Assembly (NCBI GenBank): GCA_011620345.1
Contig: WOZJ01000057.1
Location: forward strand, 124,001 to 188,000
Direction of reading: 5' to 3'
DNA from: Nitrospirota bacterium
GTDB lineage: Bacteria; UBA2233
DNA: 64,000 bases
The notes under the pieces are model-generated. The model saw only the letters and a list, made by a program, of their open reading frames with translations, was not told the DNA's origin and did no database searches. Every line of letters begins with the position of its first letter. Within the stretch, counting starts at the first letter, position 1. A program made the position numbers and the translations under genes. Shown piece by piece: positions 42,934 to 51,129 of this stretch.

Positions 42934-43350
42934 TTATCCTCGGATGATGAGCGTTGCCTTCGAGATGACGACCGGATCGTTCGTATGTTTGTCTCTAGCC
43001 TCTGTCTCAAGAACGATGAGCTTCATTGGCCCTGTTTTTCCCTCTTTTTCGGAGACATCCGCGATGCGCGAGGTGCAAACGAGCGTATCGCCGGCCTTGA
43101 TCGGCTTGAAGTAAACATACTCCTGCTCTCCGTGCAGTAGCCTCAAGAAATCAATGTTCAACTCGGAAAGCAGGTCGATCGGGAATCCGAATGTGGTCGG
43201 AAACGTCGGAGGAGCGTAAAGGGTTCCGCCGGAATCATCGGAGAATAGTGGGTTAGCGTCTTGCAAGGCTTTAGCAAAAGCCTTTATGCGGTCTGCTTCG
43301 ATGGTCACTTCGTAAGGTTTGCCGGCCCTTCCGATGATGCTTGCATCCAT
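42934..43350 (-). CDS. MaoC-type hot-dog fold dehydratase-like protein
   Basis: 138 residues matching the N-terminal MaoC dehydratase (FAS1-like) domain: VTIEADRIKAFAKALQDANPLFSD, YAPPTFPTTFGFP, LLHGEQEYVYFKPIKAGDTLVC and VISKATLIIRG. The catalytic D/H residues typical of R-specific hydratases are not obvious. Start at ATG 43350 preceded by GGAAGG; the frame runs further upstream without support. In an operon with the crotonase. Confidence 0.8.
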   Translation of the reverse strand: MDASIIGRAGKPYEVTIEADRIKAFAKALQDANPLFSDDSGGTLYAPPTFPTTFGFPIDLLSELNIDFLRLLHGEQEYVYFKPIKAGDTLVCTSRIADVSEKEGKTGPMKLIVLETEARDKHTNDPVVISKATLIIRG

Positions 43351-43565
43351 TGTGTTTCCTTCCTCTTCTACTTGGTTTTTCCCATAAAAAAGCCCATTTT
43401 GCCCAAACATACCATAGAATATGGTTGCTTTGAAAGGGCATCTTTCAAAGCCATCCTCCGTTGCTTTCTGATCAAACACTTGATGGAATGGTATTTTGTT
43501 GTGTAGGATGGATGGCGAGGAGTTTTTCTATCCAGGGTCAGGTAGATGCAAAAGGAGGTTGTCCG

Positions 43566-44429
43566 ATGAAGTGGTTCCGAGTGTGTACGGCGGGTATCCT
43601 TGTGGTTGGAATGGCAGGATGCGGATTTATAGAGCGAAAAGGCGTAGACACGGCCACGCCGCTGCTTTCTCGCACAGTAGACAACATGATGCGCCTAAAA
43701 AGCGCTAGGTTGGCAGAAAGTGGGCTACCTTCTCAAATTCTGCTCATTTCGGCGCTCGTGGAGTTCACCCCAAACAATCCACGCCTCTTAACGATTGCCT
43801 CCCAGGCGTACGCCTCCTACGGACTCATGAAGGAAGATGCGGATCCAAATTACGCCTCCGAAATCTATCAGATCGGTAAAGAGTACGGGTTCCGGGCGCT
43901 CAAGCAAAACGGCAAGTTTGAAAAAGGCCTAAAGGAAGGCAAAAAACCCCACGAAATGGTCTCGTATTTTGGCAAGAACGACGTGCCGACGCTGTTTTGG
44001 GCGGCCATGAACTGGGGGCAGTACATCAACATGCACAAGAGCGACCCCAAAGCGTTGGTAGAAATCCCAGGCGTGATCGCATTCATGGGGCGATGTATCG
44101 AGCTAGATGAAACCTACTACTACGGCGGCCCGCACCTGTTCTTTGCCGCTTACTACGCTGGACTTCCGCCAATCATGGGAGGAGGAGCGAAGAAATCGAT
44201 CGCAAGCTTCAAAAAATCCATTCAGGTTTCGAAGGGCAAGTTCCTGTTGCCTTACGTGTTCTACGCGCGATACTATACGACGCTCGTCAAGCGCGAAGAC
44301 TTGTTCGAAAAGACGCTGCAAAAGGTTCTCGACACGCCTTCGAACGTCTTACCGGAGGCCTACCTTGCCAACGAGATCTCGAAGAGCAAGGCAAGGTTCT
44401 ACCTCGAGCACAAAGAGTTGTATTTCTAA
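43566..44429 (+). CDS. tatT: TRAP transporter T-component lipoprotein (TatT)
   Basis: 287 residues with a lipoprotein signal ending VGMAGC (Cys19) and a helical, TPR-like body: DTATPLLSRTVDNMMRLKSARLAESGLPSQ (in parts), RLLTIASQAYASYG, FFAAYYAGLPPIMGGGAKKSI and VFYARYYTTLVKREDLF. This fits TatT, the trimeric lipoprotein that works with the binding protein of certain TRAP systems such as that of Treponema pallidum, where hydrophobic ligands are suspected. AAAGGAGG precedes the ATG. First of four TRAP genes. Confidence 0.85.
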   Translation: MKWFRVCTAGILVVGMAGCGFIERKGVDTATPLLSRTVDNMMRLKSARLAESGLPSQILLISALVEFTPNNPRLLTIASQAYASYGLMKEDADPNYASEIYQIGKEYGFRALKQNGKFEKGLKEGKKPHEMVSYFGKNDVPTLFWAAMNWGQYINMHKSDPKALVEIPGVIAFMGRCIELDETYYYGGPHLFFAAYYAGLPPIMGGGAKKSIASFKKSIQVSKGKFLLPYVFYARYYTTLVKREDLFEKTLQKVLDTPSNVLPEAYLANEISKSKARFYLEHKELYF

Positions 44430-44440
44430 GGGAGCACCGG

Positions 44441-44977
44441 ATGCGCTGGATAGAGAAGCTAAACGGCATCGTTGCGCAGTTCGAGACGTTCATTTTAATC
44501 TTGCTGCTAAGCGTCATGGTGCTTCTAGGGTTTTTTCAGGTAATCCTGAGGGATTTCTTCTCTTACGGGTTTACCTGGACAGATGAGCTTTTAAGAAACC
44601 TCGTCCTTTGGAGCGCGCTCATGGGAGGCTCGCTCGCAACAAAGGCGGGAAGGCACATCAACATCGACATTATTACCCGGACCCTCCACGGCAGGAGTCG
44701 GGCCATGGCGGAGGTTCTGGTAGATTCGGCCTCGACTGTCGTGTGTCTCTTCTTGCTCAAGGCTTCGCTCGATTTTGTCCGGATGGAACGGGAATTCCCC
44801 CAGGCCTCGATGTTCTTCGGCATGCCTGTTTGGGCGTTCGAGGTGATCTTTCCCGTCTTCTTTCTGCTTTCTGCGGCGCGCTTCCTCGTTCATGCGATGG
44901 ATGGCCTTTCAGCGGTGGTTACAGGAAGAGAGCTCAAGGGAGGGGTTGTGGCCCACGATTTTAAGGTGGGAGGTTAG
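44441..44977 (+). CDS. dctQ: TRAP transporter small membrane subunit (DctQ)
   Basis: 178 residues with four hydrophobic helices. Family features include VILRDFFSYGFTWTDELLRNLVLWSALMGG (seen in pieces) and KAGRHINIDII. It lies between TatT (11 bases) and DctM (3 bases). Confidence 0.92.
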   Translation: MRWIEKLNGIVAQFETFILILLLSVMVLLGFFQVILRDFFSYGFTWTDELLRNLVLWSALMGGSLATKAGRHINIDIITRTLHGRSRAMAEVLVDSASTVVCLFLLKASLDFVRMEREFPQASMFFGMPVWAFEVIFPVFFLLSAARFLVHAMDGLSAVVTGRELKGGVVAHDFKVGG

Positions 44978-44980
44978 GCC

Positions 44981-46297
44981 ATGATTGAGGCCGTTGTCGG
45001 AATCGGAGCTCTCGTCCTCATCCTTATGGGGCTTCCTTTGTTCGTTGGGTTTGGACTGTTGTCCATCCTGTGCTACCACTACATCGCCCAGATCGAAATC
45101 GCCAGCATGATTGCGGAGTTTTACCGATTTGTTGGCGCCCCTGGGGTCATGGCTATCCCGTTGTTTACGTTTTCCGGCTACCTCCTTGCCGAATCGGGGG
45201 CGCCCAAAAGACTCGTCGAGGTCTCCCAGGCGTTCTTTGGATGGATGCCGGCCGGGCTTGCGATGGTCTGCCTCATTTCTTGCTCTATCTTTACCGCGCT
45301 CACGGGTGCCTCCGGCGTGACGATCATCGCGATCGGCGGGCTTTTGTTCCCGGCGCTCATTGAGGCCGGCTACAAAGAAGAGTTCAATTTGGGGCTTCTC
45401 GTCTCGAACGGCTCGCTTGGGCTTTTGTTGCCGCCATCTTTGCCCGTGATCATCTACGCGCTTGTGGCAAAGGTTGACGTGGAGCAGTTGTTTGTCGCGG
45501 GGATTCTGCCCTGCCTCCTGTTAATCGCCCTTTTGTTTGCCTATGTATGGTTTCGTTCTGCAAAATGGAATATTCTTTCCCAGCCGTTTCACTTGAAGCA
45601 TTGCTACGAATCGCTTTGGCGGGCCCGCTATGAAGTTCCACTGCCCTTCATCGTGATCGGCGGCATCTACTCGGGCTTGTTCACGGCTGCCGAGGCGGCC
45701 GCCATCACGGCCTTCTACGTCCTTGTCGTGGAGGTTTTGATTTTACGGGATATTCCCCTCCGGAAGCTGTTTAGCATCATGCAGGATGCGATGATGATGG
45801 TCGGAGCGATCATCGCCATCCTTGGGTTGGCGCTGGCCTTAACGAATTTCATTATTGACCAGCAGATTCCGATGAAGCTGTTCGATTACTTAAAAACGGT
45901 GCTTCCCAACCGCTACGCGTTCTTGATCGCGCTCAACGTGTTTTTGCTGATCGTGGGCTCCTTGATGGACGTCTTCTCCGCTATTGTCGTCACAGTGCCG
46001 CTGATCGTCCCGATCGCTCAGCAGTTCGGCGTGGATCCGATCCATTTGGGGGTCATCTTTTTGGCAAACCTTGAAATCGGCTTCATTACCCCTCCCGTGG
46101 GGATCAACCTTTTTATATCAAGCTTTCGGTTCAACCGGCCTATTACGGAGCTCTACCGTGCGAGCCTGCCGTTTCTGCTCGTTTTGATTGTTGGGCTCCT
46201 TATCATTACTTACTGGGAGAGCTTGAGCTTGTTTCTCCCGGAAATTTCGGGCATGCGGGCCCATGACCTTCCCGCCTATTTGCGAGGCGTGAGGTAG
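44981..46297 (+). CDS. dctM: TRAP transporter large membrane subunit (DctM)
   Basis: 438 residues with about a dozen hydrophobic segments; uses a Na+ or H+ gradient to import the substrate. Seen motifs: GVMAIPLFTFSGYLLAESG, SIFTALTGASGVTIIAIG, SNGSLGLLLPPSLPVIIYA, GLFTAAEAAAITAFY, LMDVFSAIVVTVPLIVPIA and EIGFITPPVGINLFI. Complete and in the standard order. Confidence 0.96.
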   Translation: MIEAVVGIGALVLILMGLPLFVGFGLLSILCYHYIAQIEIASMIAEFYRFVGAPGVMAIPLFTFSGYLLAESGAPKRLVEVSQAFFGWMPAGLAMVCLISCSIFTALTGASGVTIIAIGGLLFPALIEAGYKEEFNLGLLVSNGSLGLLLPPSLPVIIYALVAKVDVEQLFVAGILPCLLLIALLFAYVWFRSAKWNILSQPFHLKHCYESLWRARYEVPLPFIVIGGIYSGLFTAAEAAAITAFYVLVVEVLILRDIPLRKLFSIMQDAMMMVGAIIAILGLALALTNFIIDQQIPMKLFDYLKTVLPNRYAFLIALNVFLLIVGSLMDVFSAIVVTVPLIVPIAQQFGVDPIHLGVIFLANLEIGFITPPVGINLFISSFRFNRPITELYRASLPFLLVLIVGLLIITYWESLSLFLPEISGMRAHDLPAYLRGVR

Positions 46298-46342
46298 GCC
46301 ATGCGACGTATAGGAACTAACCGTTCAAAAAAGGAGGGTGCG

Positions 46343-47359
46343 ATGAGACAGGTTTACAAAACTCTTGCCGTTTTGCTCACGTTTTTTGTCGGGTGTTTGG
46401 CGCTTTTTTCCCCAGGCCCAGCGCTAGCTCAAGAAGAAACCTACGAGATCAAGGTGGCCACGCTGGCCCCTGAGGGGACGGACTGGATCGACGTGGCCAA
46501 CATGATCAAGCGCTACATGGAAGAAAAGAGTAGTGGAAGAGTAAAGGTATTGATCTATGCGGGCGGTGTCATGGGAGACGACCCGGACGTAATCCGGAAG
46601 ATGAGGTTGGGGCAGGTTCAGCTTGCCGGGTTCTCTGGGCACGGCACGCATCTGTGTGCGCCCGAAATGGCCTTAATGGAATTGCCCTACATAGTCGATA
46701 CCGAGGCCAAAGTAGATGCGCTTTACAAGCAAATGAACCAGGAATTTAAAGGGTTTTTTGCCAAGCACGGGTTTCGGCTGCTCTATCTCGTTCGTGAGGG
46801 CTACAACCAGCTCTACACTCAGATTCCGATCCGTACGCTGGAAGACATGAAGAAGATCAAGCCCCATATGTGGACAGGAAAGGTCGAGGAACTAACCTTC
46901 AATGCCCTCGGCTCCAGGCCTCAGGCCATCGGTGCCGTAGAGAGCGTGCCCGCTATGCGCGCCGGCATCATCAACGCGCATTTTTCGCCCGCGCTTTGGG
47001 AGCTTGGCACGCAGCTTTTTACCATCGATAAGTATATTAACTTTCCCACCATGCGCTACCATCCAGCCTCGCTCGTCGTCGCCGAAAAGGCCTGGCAGCG
47101 CTATCCCAAATGGGTGCAGGACTTAGGCGTTGAGGCCTGCGAAAAGTACGGGCCCATCCTCTATCAAAAAGCGAAAGAGGGCGAGGTGAAATCGATCAAG
47201 GCGTTTGAAGAGTACGGGATGAAGCTCGTCAAGCTTAGCCCTGAAGAAGAACGGCCTTTTCGTGAGGCAACGAGGCCCATATGGGATAAGCTTGCTGGTG
47301 ACGCCTACCCTAAAGATGCCCTCGGTAAGGCACTCGCTATTCTGAAAACGGTGAAATAG
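46343..47359 (+). CDS. dctP: TRAP transporter solute-binding protein (DctP)
   Basis: 338 residues with a signal peptide ending ALAQEE. Typical segments are IKVATLAPEGTDWIDV, VKVLIYAGGVMGDDPDVIRKMRLGQ (in parts), MALMELPYIVDTEAKVDAL and VPAMRAGIINAHF. Around the place where acid-binding DctP proteins have a carboxylate-clamping Arg, the text is KIKPHMWTG without Arg, which with the TatT partner hints at a non-acidic ligand; this is inference. ATG 46343 follows AAGGAGGG. Confidence 0.92.
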   Translation: MRQVYKTLAVLLTFFVGCLALFSPGPALAQEETYEIKVATLAPEGTDWIDVANMIKRYMEEKSSGRVKVLIYAGGVMGDDPDVIRKMRLGQVQLAGFSGHGTHLCAPEMALMELPYIVDTEAKVDALYKQMNQEFKGFFAKHGFRLLYLVREGYNQLYTQIPIRTLEDMKKIKPHMWTGKVEELTFNALGSRPQAIGAVESVPAMRAGIINAHFSPALWELGTQLFTIDKYINFPTMRYHPASLVVAEKAWQRYPKWVQDLGVEACEKYGPILYQKAKEGEVKSIKAFEEYGMKLVKLSPEEERPFREATRPIWDKLAGDAYPKDALGKALAILKTVK

Positions 47360-47377
47360 GTTAAACTGAAAAAGAGC

Positions 47378-47452
47378 GCGCCCGTAGCTCAGGTGGATAG
47401 AGCACCGGATTCCGGTTCCGGGTGTCGGGGGTTCGAATCCTCTCGGGCGCGC
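47378..47452 (+). tRNA. tRNA-Arg (anticodon CCG)
   Basis: Complete cloverleaf: acceptor GCGCCCG pairs with CGGGCGC, D arm GCTC-GAGC, anticodon stem CCGGA/TCCGG with loop TTCCGGT (CCG), T loop TTCGAAT, discriminator G and an encoded CCA. A weak hairpin with a T-run follows at 47465-47487. Confidence 0.97.
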
Positions 47453-47464
47453 CAACTTGCCATT

Positions 47465-47487
47465 AAGAAGGGTTTTCTCTTCTTTTT
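47465..47487 (+). terminator. Likely terminator after tRNA-Arg
   Basis: AAGAAG (47465-47470) and CTTCTT (47479-47484) form a short stem followed by a T-run. It would end the tRNA or the TRAP operon transcript. Confidence 0.45.
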
Positions 47488-47916
47488 GCCCCCGCAAGGC
47501 CAAAACCTCGAGACGGTAGCCGCTAATGCATAACCGTGGGATGTGCAACGCGCCCTAGAGCCCTTTCATCCGCCAAAGAACGGCTACGCTGTGCGATATG
47601 CTGTCCTGTTGTCCATCTTAAGCGAACACCAAGGGCCTATTGAGCATGGAAGAGGCTTGAGCGCGCCGTACCCTCCCATACGTCGTAGAAGCCTAGGTTT
47701 TTAATCAATGTCTTTTCTCCTGCCGGCCGGGAATCGGGCCCTAAGCTGACTTCGTCGCACCCTTCGCCCGCATGGAGAGGTTGGTAGGGCTTTTCCATGC
47801 AACGCCCGCCCGCGCTGAAGCTTTATCGCCTAGCGTGCGAAAGACTTTTTTGGGGGCTCTAGGGAGCAAATAGGCTTCATTAGATGGACATCTTGGCGGG
47901 ACGAAAAGATAAATGC
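47488..47916. other. 430-base region between two tRNA genes, no gene recognised
   Basis: No coding sequence with a start and ribosome-binding site is convincing on either strand. Base composition is like the neighbours. A possible structured RNA was considered because of scattered complementary GC-rich patches, but no known RNA signature could be completed. Confidence 0.4.
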
Positions 47917-48003
47917 TGGTGCCGGAGGCCGGGATCGAACCGGCATGGAGTTACCCCCGCGGGTTTTTGAGACCCGTGCGTCTGCCTATTCCGCCACTCC
48001 GGC
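47917..48003 (-). tRNA. tRNA-Leu (anticodon CAA)
   Basis: Minus strand: acceptor GCCGGAG pairs with CTCCGGC, anticodon stem CGGGT/ACCCG with loop CTCAAAA (CAA), a long variable arm as required for class II tRNAs, T stem GCCGG/CCGGC with TTCGATC loop, discriminator A and encoded CCA. Confidence 0.97.
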
Positions 48004-48070
48004 TAGCATGGTCTATGGGGTAGTTAGGATACCATAACTTCTTAAGGCTTTGCTAATCCGCTATTGCACC

Positions 48071-49927
48071 TCATGCCCCATTAGGATTCGCAACGTGGAA
48101 GAGGGCTGTCTTTAAGGTTCCTCCAAAGGCATGGCATTGGTTGCAGAGTGCGGGGGCGTTGTGCTCCTTCTTGTCCACATGGCAGGCTAGGCACGTGTCC
48201 CTCGAGGACAGCTTCCAGTTATGGGGCTTGTGGCAATCGGTGCAAGCGGCGCTGGGATGGCCGCCAGCGGCATGGAGCCCTCCTAGGCCAGTATGACAAC
48301 CTTTGCAGTCGTTCTGCGGTTGGCGAGCTCCTGCGAGCTGATGGCAAGTCCCGCAATCGCCGGACATCATGGGCGCGCGCTTATTCAGCTTGTGGCATTC
48401 TGCACAGTCGATCGGCGGCCGGTAGCCAGCAGCATGGCATTGGTTGCAGAGAATTTCTTTGTGACGACCTTCCAAGGGAATTGGGTGCCAGGACATGTCA
48501 CTCTTGGGAAAGGTACCGGCCAAGGGGGTAAAAGGCCCACGTTCAGGCATGGTATGGCAAGCGGTGCATTCATTGGTTACAACCTTTCCTTCTGAGGAGA
48601 CGTGCTTGCCGTCGTGGCAACGGAAGCATCCAGGCCAGTTCCTGTGGCCAATGTTCATGGCGTAGGTTTTCCAGTTGACGTTCATGGCTGGAAAGACAGA
48701 GCGGTCGTAAATCCCGGAAATGGCCCGGACGGAAGCATTTAGATCCGCCTTGCGGTATTGGAAGACGGTTGGATAGTTTTCTTTGTAAAACCCCTCGATC
48801 GCTCGAGCCATGCGAGTGTGTGCATCGCTGCGGTCCTTGTAGGAAGCTACGAGCGTGTCCACCGCAAGCTTTTTCATCCACGGAAGGTCTTTGGGGATGA
48901 TGCCGCCGACCAGTGCCTCGTCTACAGCCTGGTCAGGGGCCAAGAAAATGTGCGTTGGGCGGTTGTGGCAATCCATGCAATCCATGGTGTGGCGTGGAAC
49001 GGCCTCTAACTGCTCTTTGGAGAGTTTCGTGTTTTTATCGGTGTATGTCGTGATTCTCCCTGTTCTGTTGTCCTTTACGCGGACCCAAGGGATTTTCTGA
49101 AAGTGACGGTCTTCTGCGGCAAAGGTAACCTGGTTCTCGATAACCATGTGCCAATGAACCCCAGAGTTTATCCCGAGGTTTGGGCTTCCTCCGCCCGTTT
49201 TCACGAGCAGGCTGACCTGTTCGGCCGTATTCTTCTCGTCGTAGCGAAAATGTGGGATTTGGAGCATCCGTGCCCCGTAGAACTTTTGCGGCCAGTGGCA
49301 TTCTTCGCATGTTTCGCGTGCCGGGCGCAGGTTGGCAACGGGAACGGGAATTGGTCGCTCGTAGCTGTTGGTTAATACGGCCCATACTTGTCGCATTCCC
49401 GAAAGCTTCGAGCGAACGTACCAGGAAGCGCCAGCTCCCACATGGCAATCCACGCAGCGAACACGGGCGTGGGGCGAATAAAGGTATGCGGTGTGTTCGG
49501 GTTCCATGACAGTATGGCATACCTTGCCGCAAAAGGTAACGGACTCCGTAAAAAGGAAGGCGTTGTAGCCTGCAAAGGCTAAAAGAAGGAAGAGGATAGA
49601 GCTTGCGGCCAACGCAAGTGCGAATTTTCTCCTATGGCTAGGGTCATTCAAATCGAGCCTGGGGAATGGGGGCGCTTCTGTGATTCCAAGCCTACGCCTT
49701 CGGAGGCTTTCAAGGGCCATGCCAAACAGGAAAAGGGCTAGGCCAAGCGTAAGGATGCCTGGGAACACCATGTACGTAAAGATGCCTATGTACGGGCTGG
49801 AAGGCGCTAACCCTATCCCCCACAGGGCGCTTCCTAGGATGAACAAGGCGCTGATAGCGATAATGAAAGCGCCAAAGTAGCTCACGGTGTTCTTATACAA
49901 CCCTACGCTACTGGAGCGTTCCCCCAC
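48071..49927 (-). CDS. Membrane-anchored 13-heme cytochrome c (NapC/NrfH-like N-terminus)
   Basis: 618 residues. Three hydrophobic helices lie in the first 125 residues. The periplasmic part has 12 CXXCH sites (CVDCH, CEECH, CMDCH, CFRCH, CTACH, CNQCH twice, CAECH, CGTCH, CKGCH, CTDCH, CLACH) and one CX3CH (Cys133-GKV-Cys137-His138) as the first. The first part (heme, then HARVRCVDCHVGAG) resembles NapC/NrfH quinol oxidases; the last 170 residues hold nine closely spaced hemes. It may pass electrons from quinol to periplasmic or outer-membrane carriers. The partner is not known. Confidence 0.9.
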   Translation of the reverse strand: MGERSSSVGLYKNTVSYFGAFIIAISALFILGSALWGIGLAPSSPYIGIFTYMVFPGILTLGLALFLFGMALESLRRRRLGITEAPPFPRLDLNDPSHRRKFALALAASSILFLLLAFAGYNAFLFTESVTFCGKVCHTVMEPEHTAYLYSPHARVRCVDCHVGAGASWYVRSKLSGMRQVWAVLTNSYERPIPVPVANLRPARETCEECHWPQKFYGARMLQIPHFRYDEKNTAEQVSLLVKTGGGSPNLGINSGVHWHMVIENQVTFAAEDRHFQKIPWVRVKDNRTGRITTYTDKNTKLSKEQLEAVPRHTMDCMDCHNRPTHIFLAPDQAVDEALVGGIIPKDLPWMKKLAVDTLVASYKDRSDAHTRMARAIEGFYKENYPTVFQYRKADLNASVRAISGIYDRSVFPAMNVNWKTYAMNIGHRNWPGCFRCHDGKHVSSEGKVVTNECTACHTMPERGPFTPLAGTFPKSDMSWHPIPLEGRHKEILCNQCHAAGYRPPIDCAECHKLNKRAPMMSGDCGTCHQLAGARQPQNDCKGCHTGLGGLHAAGGHPSAACTDCHKPHNWKLSSRDTCLACHVDKKEHNAPALCNQCHAFGGTLKTALFHVANPNGA

Positions 49928-50254
49928 TACTTCTCCCTTTAAGGGCTTTCAATGGTTTAACGTATACTGAACGGCTATTCTATTTTTTATTTCTGGATCC
50001 AAGCGGTACAGAAGGCCTAACATGCCGACCGCCTGGTGCATGGCATGCCCTTCTTTGTTTGTTTCTGGACAAATTCTTGCGCTGGTTCCATACCATAGCG
50101 CACGAATTGCCCAAAAGTCAAAGGTGTAATCTTTAATAGACTAAATAAAATACGGCAAAAAAATCCCTTGAAAAACCCCCGATGGCATCGGGGGTTTTTC
50201 AAGGGGCAGGTTCACCTTAAGGGCGATATTCCTGGAGGAAGGAGGGATACGAGG
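49928..50254. other. Intergenic region with terminator
   Basis: Besides the hairpin at 50157-50205 the 327 bases hold no recognisable gene. On the minus strand it should contain the promoter of the 13-heme cytochrome, but no clear -35/-10 pair was found. Confidence 0.4.
50157..50205 (-). terminator. Strong intrinsic terminator of the triheme cytochrome operon
   Basis: Arms 50165-50184 and 50186-50205 are perfectly complementary over 20 bases with one central base, and on the minus strand a run of seven T follows (50163-50157). This is a textbook intrinsic terminator except for the missing loop. Confidence 0.85.
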
Positions 50255-50680
50255 CTAAGGCCTTGCAGCTGCCGCCTGTGAGATCCCCTTGACAGTCATC
50301 GTCCCATCCGGCTGGACGCTGTGGCAATCCTGGCAGCGGCCGCCGTAGAACATGACAAAGTGGTTGTTTTCTCCCAAAAGGTGTCCTTGATGGAGAACTT
50401 TATAGAACTCTGGTGCGGCCGACCCGTTGTGACAAGCTTGCATGCATTGGGTAGGGGTGTTGCCCATGTTGGAGTCTACCTGGGGGTGCCTACCTTCTCT
50501 TTGCATTAAAACCATCATTGCGGGCAAGGAAAAGAGCGATGTGACCCCTTGTGGGGTATGGCAAGTCAGGCAGACAACGTCCTGATCGGCGGCCTTGGCT
50601 TTTGAAAGGCCGAAGCCAGGTACCGCTACCATGCCTATTAGGCCAAGCCCAAGAAAGGAAAGCGCCGTTTTCTTTTTCAT
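50255..50680 (-). CDS. Small triheme cytochrome c with a CX3CH site
   Basis: 141 residues; signal peptide ends AKAADQ. Heme sites: C37-LT-C40-H, C79-MQA-C83-H (CX3CH) and C116-QD-C119-H. The histidines His65, His97, His100 and His107 are possible sixth ligands. Periplasmic electron carrier by inference. It follows the 66-residue hydrophobic protein by 47 bases and ends before the strong terminator. Confidence 0.85.
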   Translation of the reverse strand: MKKKTALSFLGLGLIGMVAVPGFGLSKAKAADQDVVCLTCHTPQGVTSLFSLPAMMVLMQREGRHPQVDSNMGNTPTQCMQACHNGSAAPEFYKVLHQGHLLGENNHFVMFYGGRCQDCHSVQPDGTMTVKGISQAAAARP

Positions 50681-50727
50681 TGTGTATTCCCCTCCTTTTT
50701 TATTTTATTTGTCGCAAGTTTGTAGCG

Positions 50728-50928
50728 TTAATGGATCAAGCTCGTGACTCCGGGCATGATGTCGAGGAAGATCGGCCCAAGGATTGGAATCTGAGCAATT
50801 GAGTTCACTATGGGGAAAATGACTCCCATGAGCGTTGCGGCGAGGTCGGCCGGAATCGTGATGGGTAGGTTGACAATTGGTTGAATTAGCGGGCCGACAA
50901 CCGGCTTGATCGAGGCAGCCGTGTTCAT
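50728..50928 (-). CDS. Hydrophobic small protein (66 aa) upstream of the triheme cytochrome
   Basis: Almost uncharged: one Lys and two Asp among 66 residues, rich in Ile, Pro, Val and Leu (PVVGPLIQPIVNLPITIP, GVIFPIVNSIAQIPILGPIF). GGGAGGG precedes the ATG, so translation is likely. It has no usual signal peptide. Composition recalls the proteins at 37628-38230. The pairing with a cytochrome suggests an assembly or membrane-docking role; not recognised otherwise. Confidence 0.65.
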   Translation of the reverse strand: MNTAASIKPVVGPLIQPIVNLPITIPADLAATLMGVIFPIVNSIAQIPILGPIFLDIMPGVTSLIH

Positions 50929-51129
50929 GGAAAACCCTCCCTTTTTTGTTTAACTAGAACATTGGCGCAAAAGCAGAACATATGCATACATTCAGGAGGA
51001 ATTTTAGTCTCGTAACTGATGCCTTGTCAAGCCCTCCATACCATATGGTCCGTTTGACCATTTTGTGCATAATGTGCTAGGTTACAACCCAATATTGAGA
51101 TTGAAAACTGGGCATCATTGAGGAGAACG

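Noticed and set aside
47123-47548. Open frame crossing tRNA-Arg and the end of dctP on the minus strand
   Set aside because: It runs through a tRNA gene and a real coding sequence.
47488-47916. Possible 6S RNA on the minus strand (GGTGTTCGC element)
   Set aside because: Only one short element fits; the matching 3' closing strand and central bubble could not be found.
47378-48003. tRNA genes as integration sites of a mobile element
   Set aside because: No duplicated tRNA 3' end, integrase or element-like genes are present.
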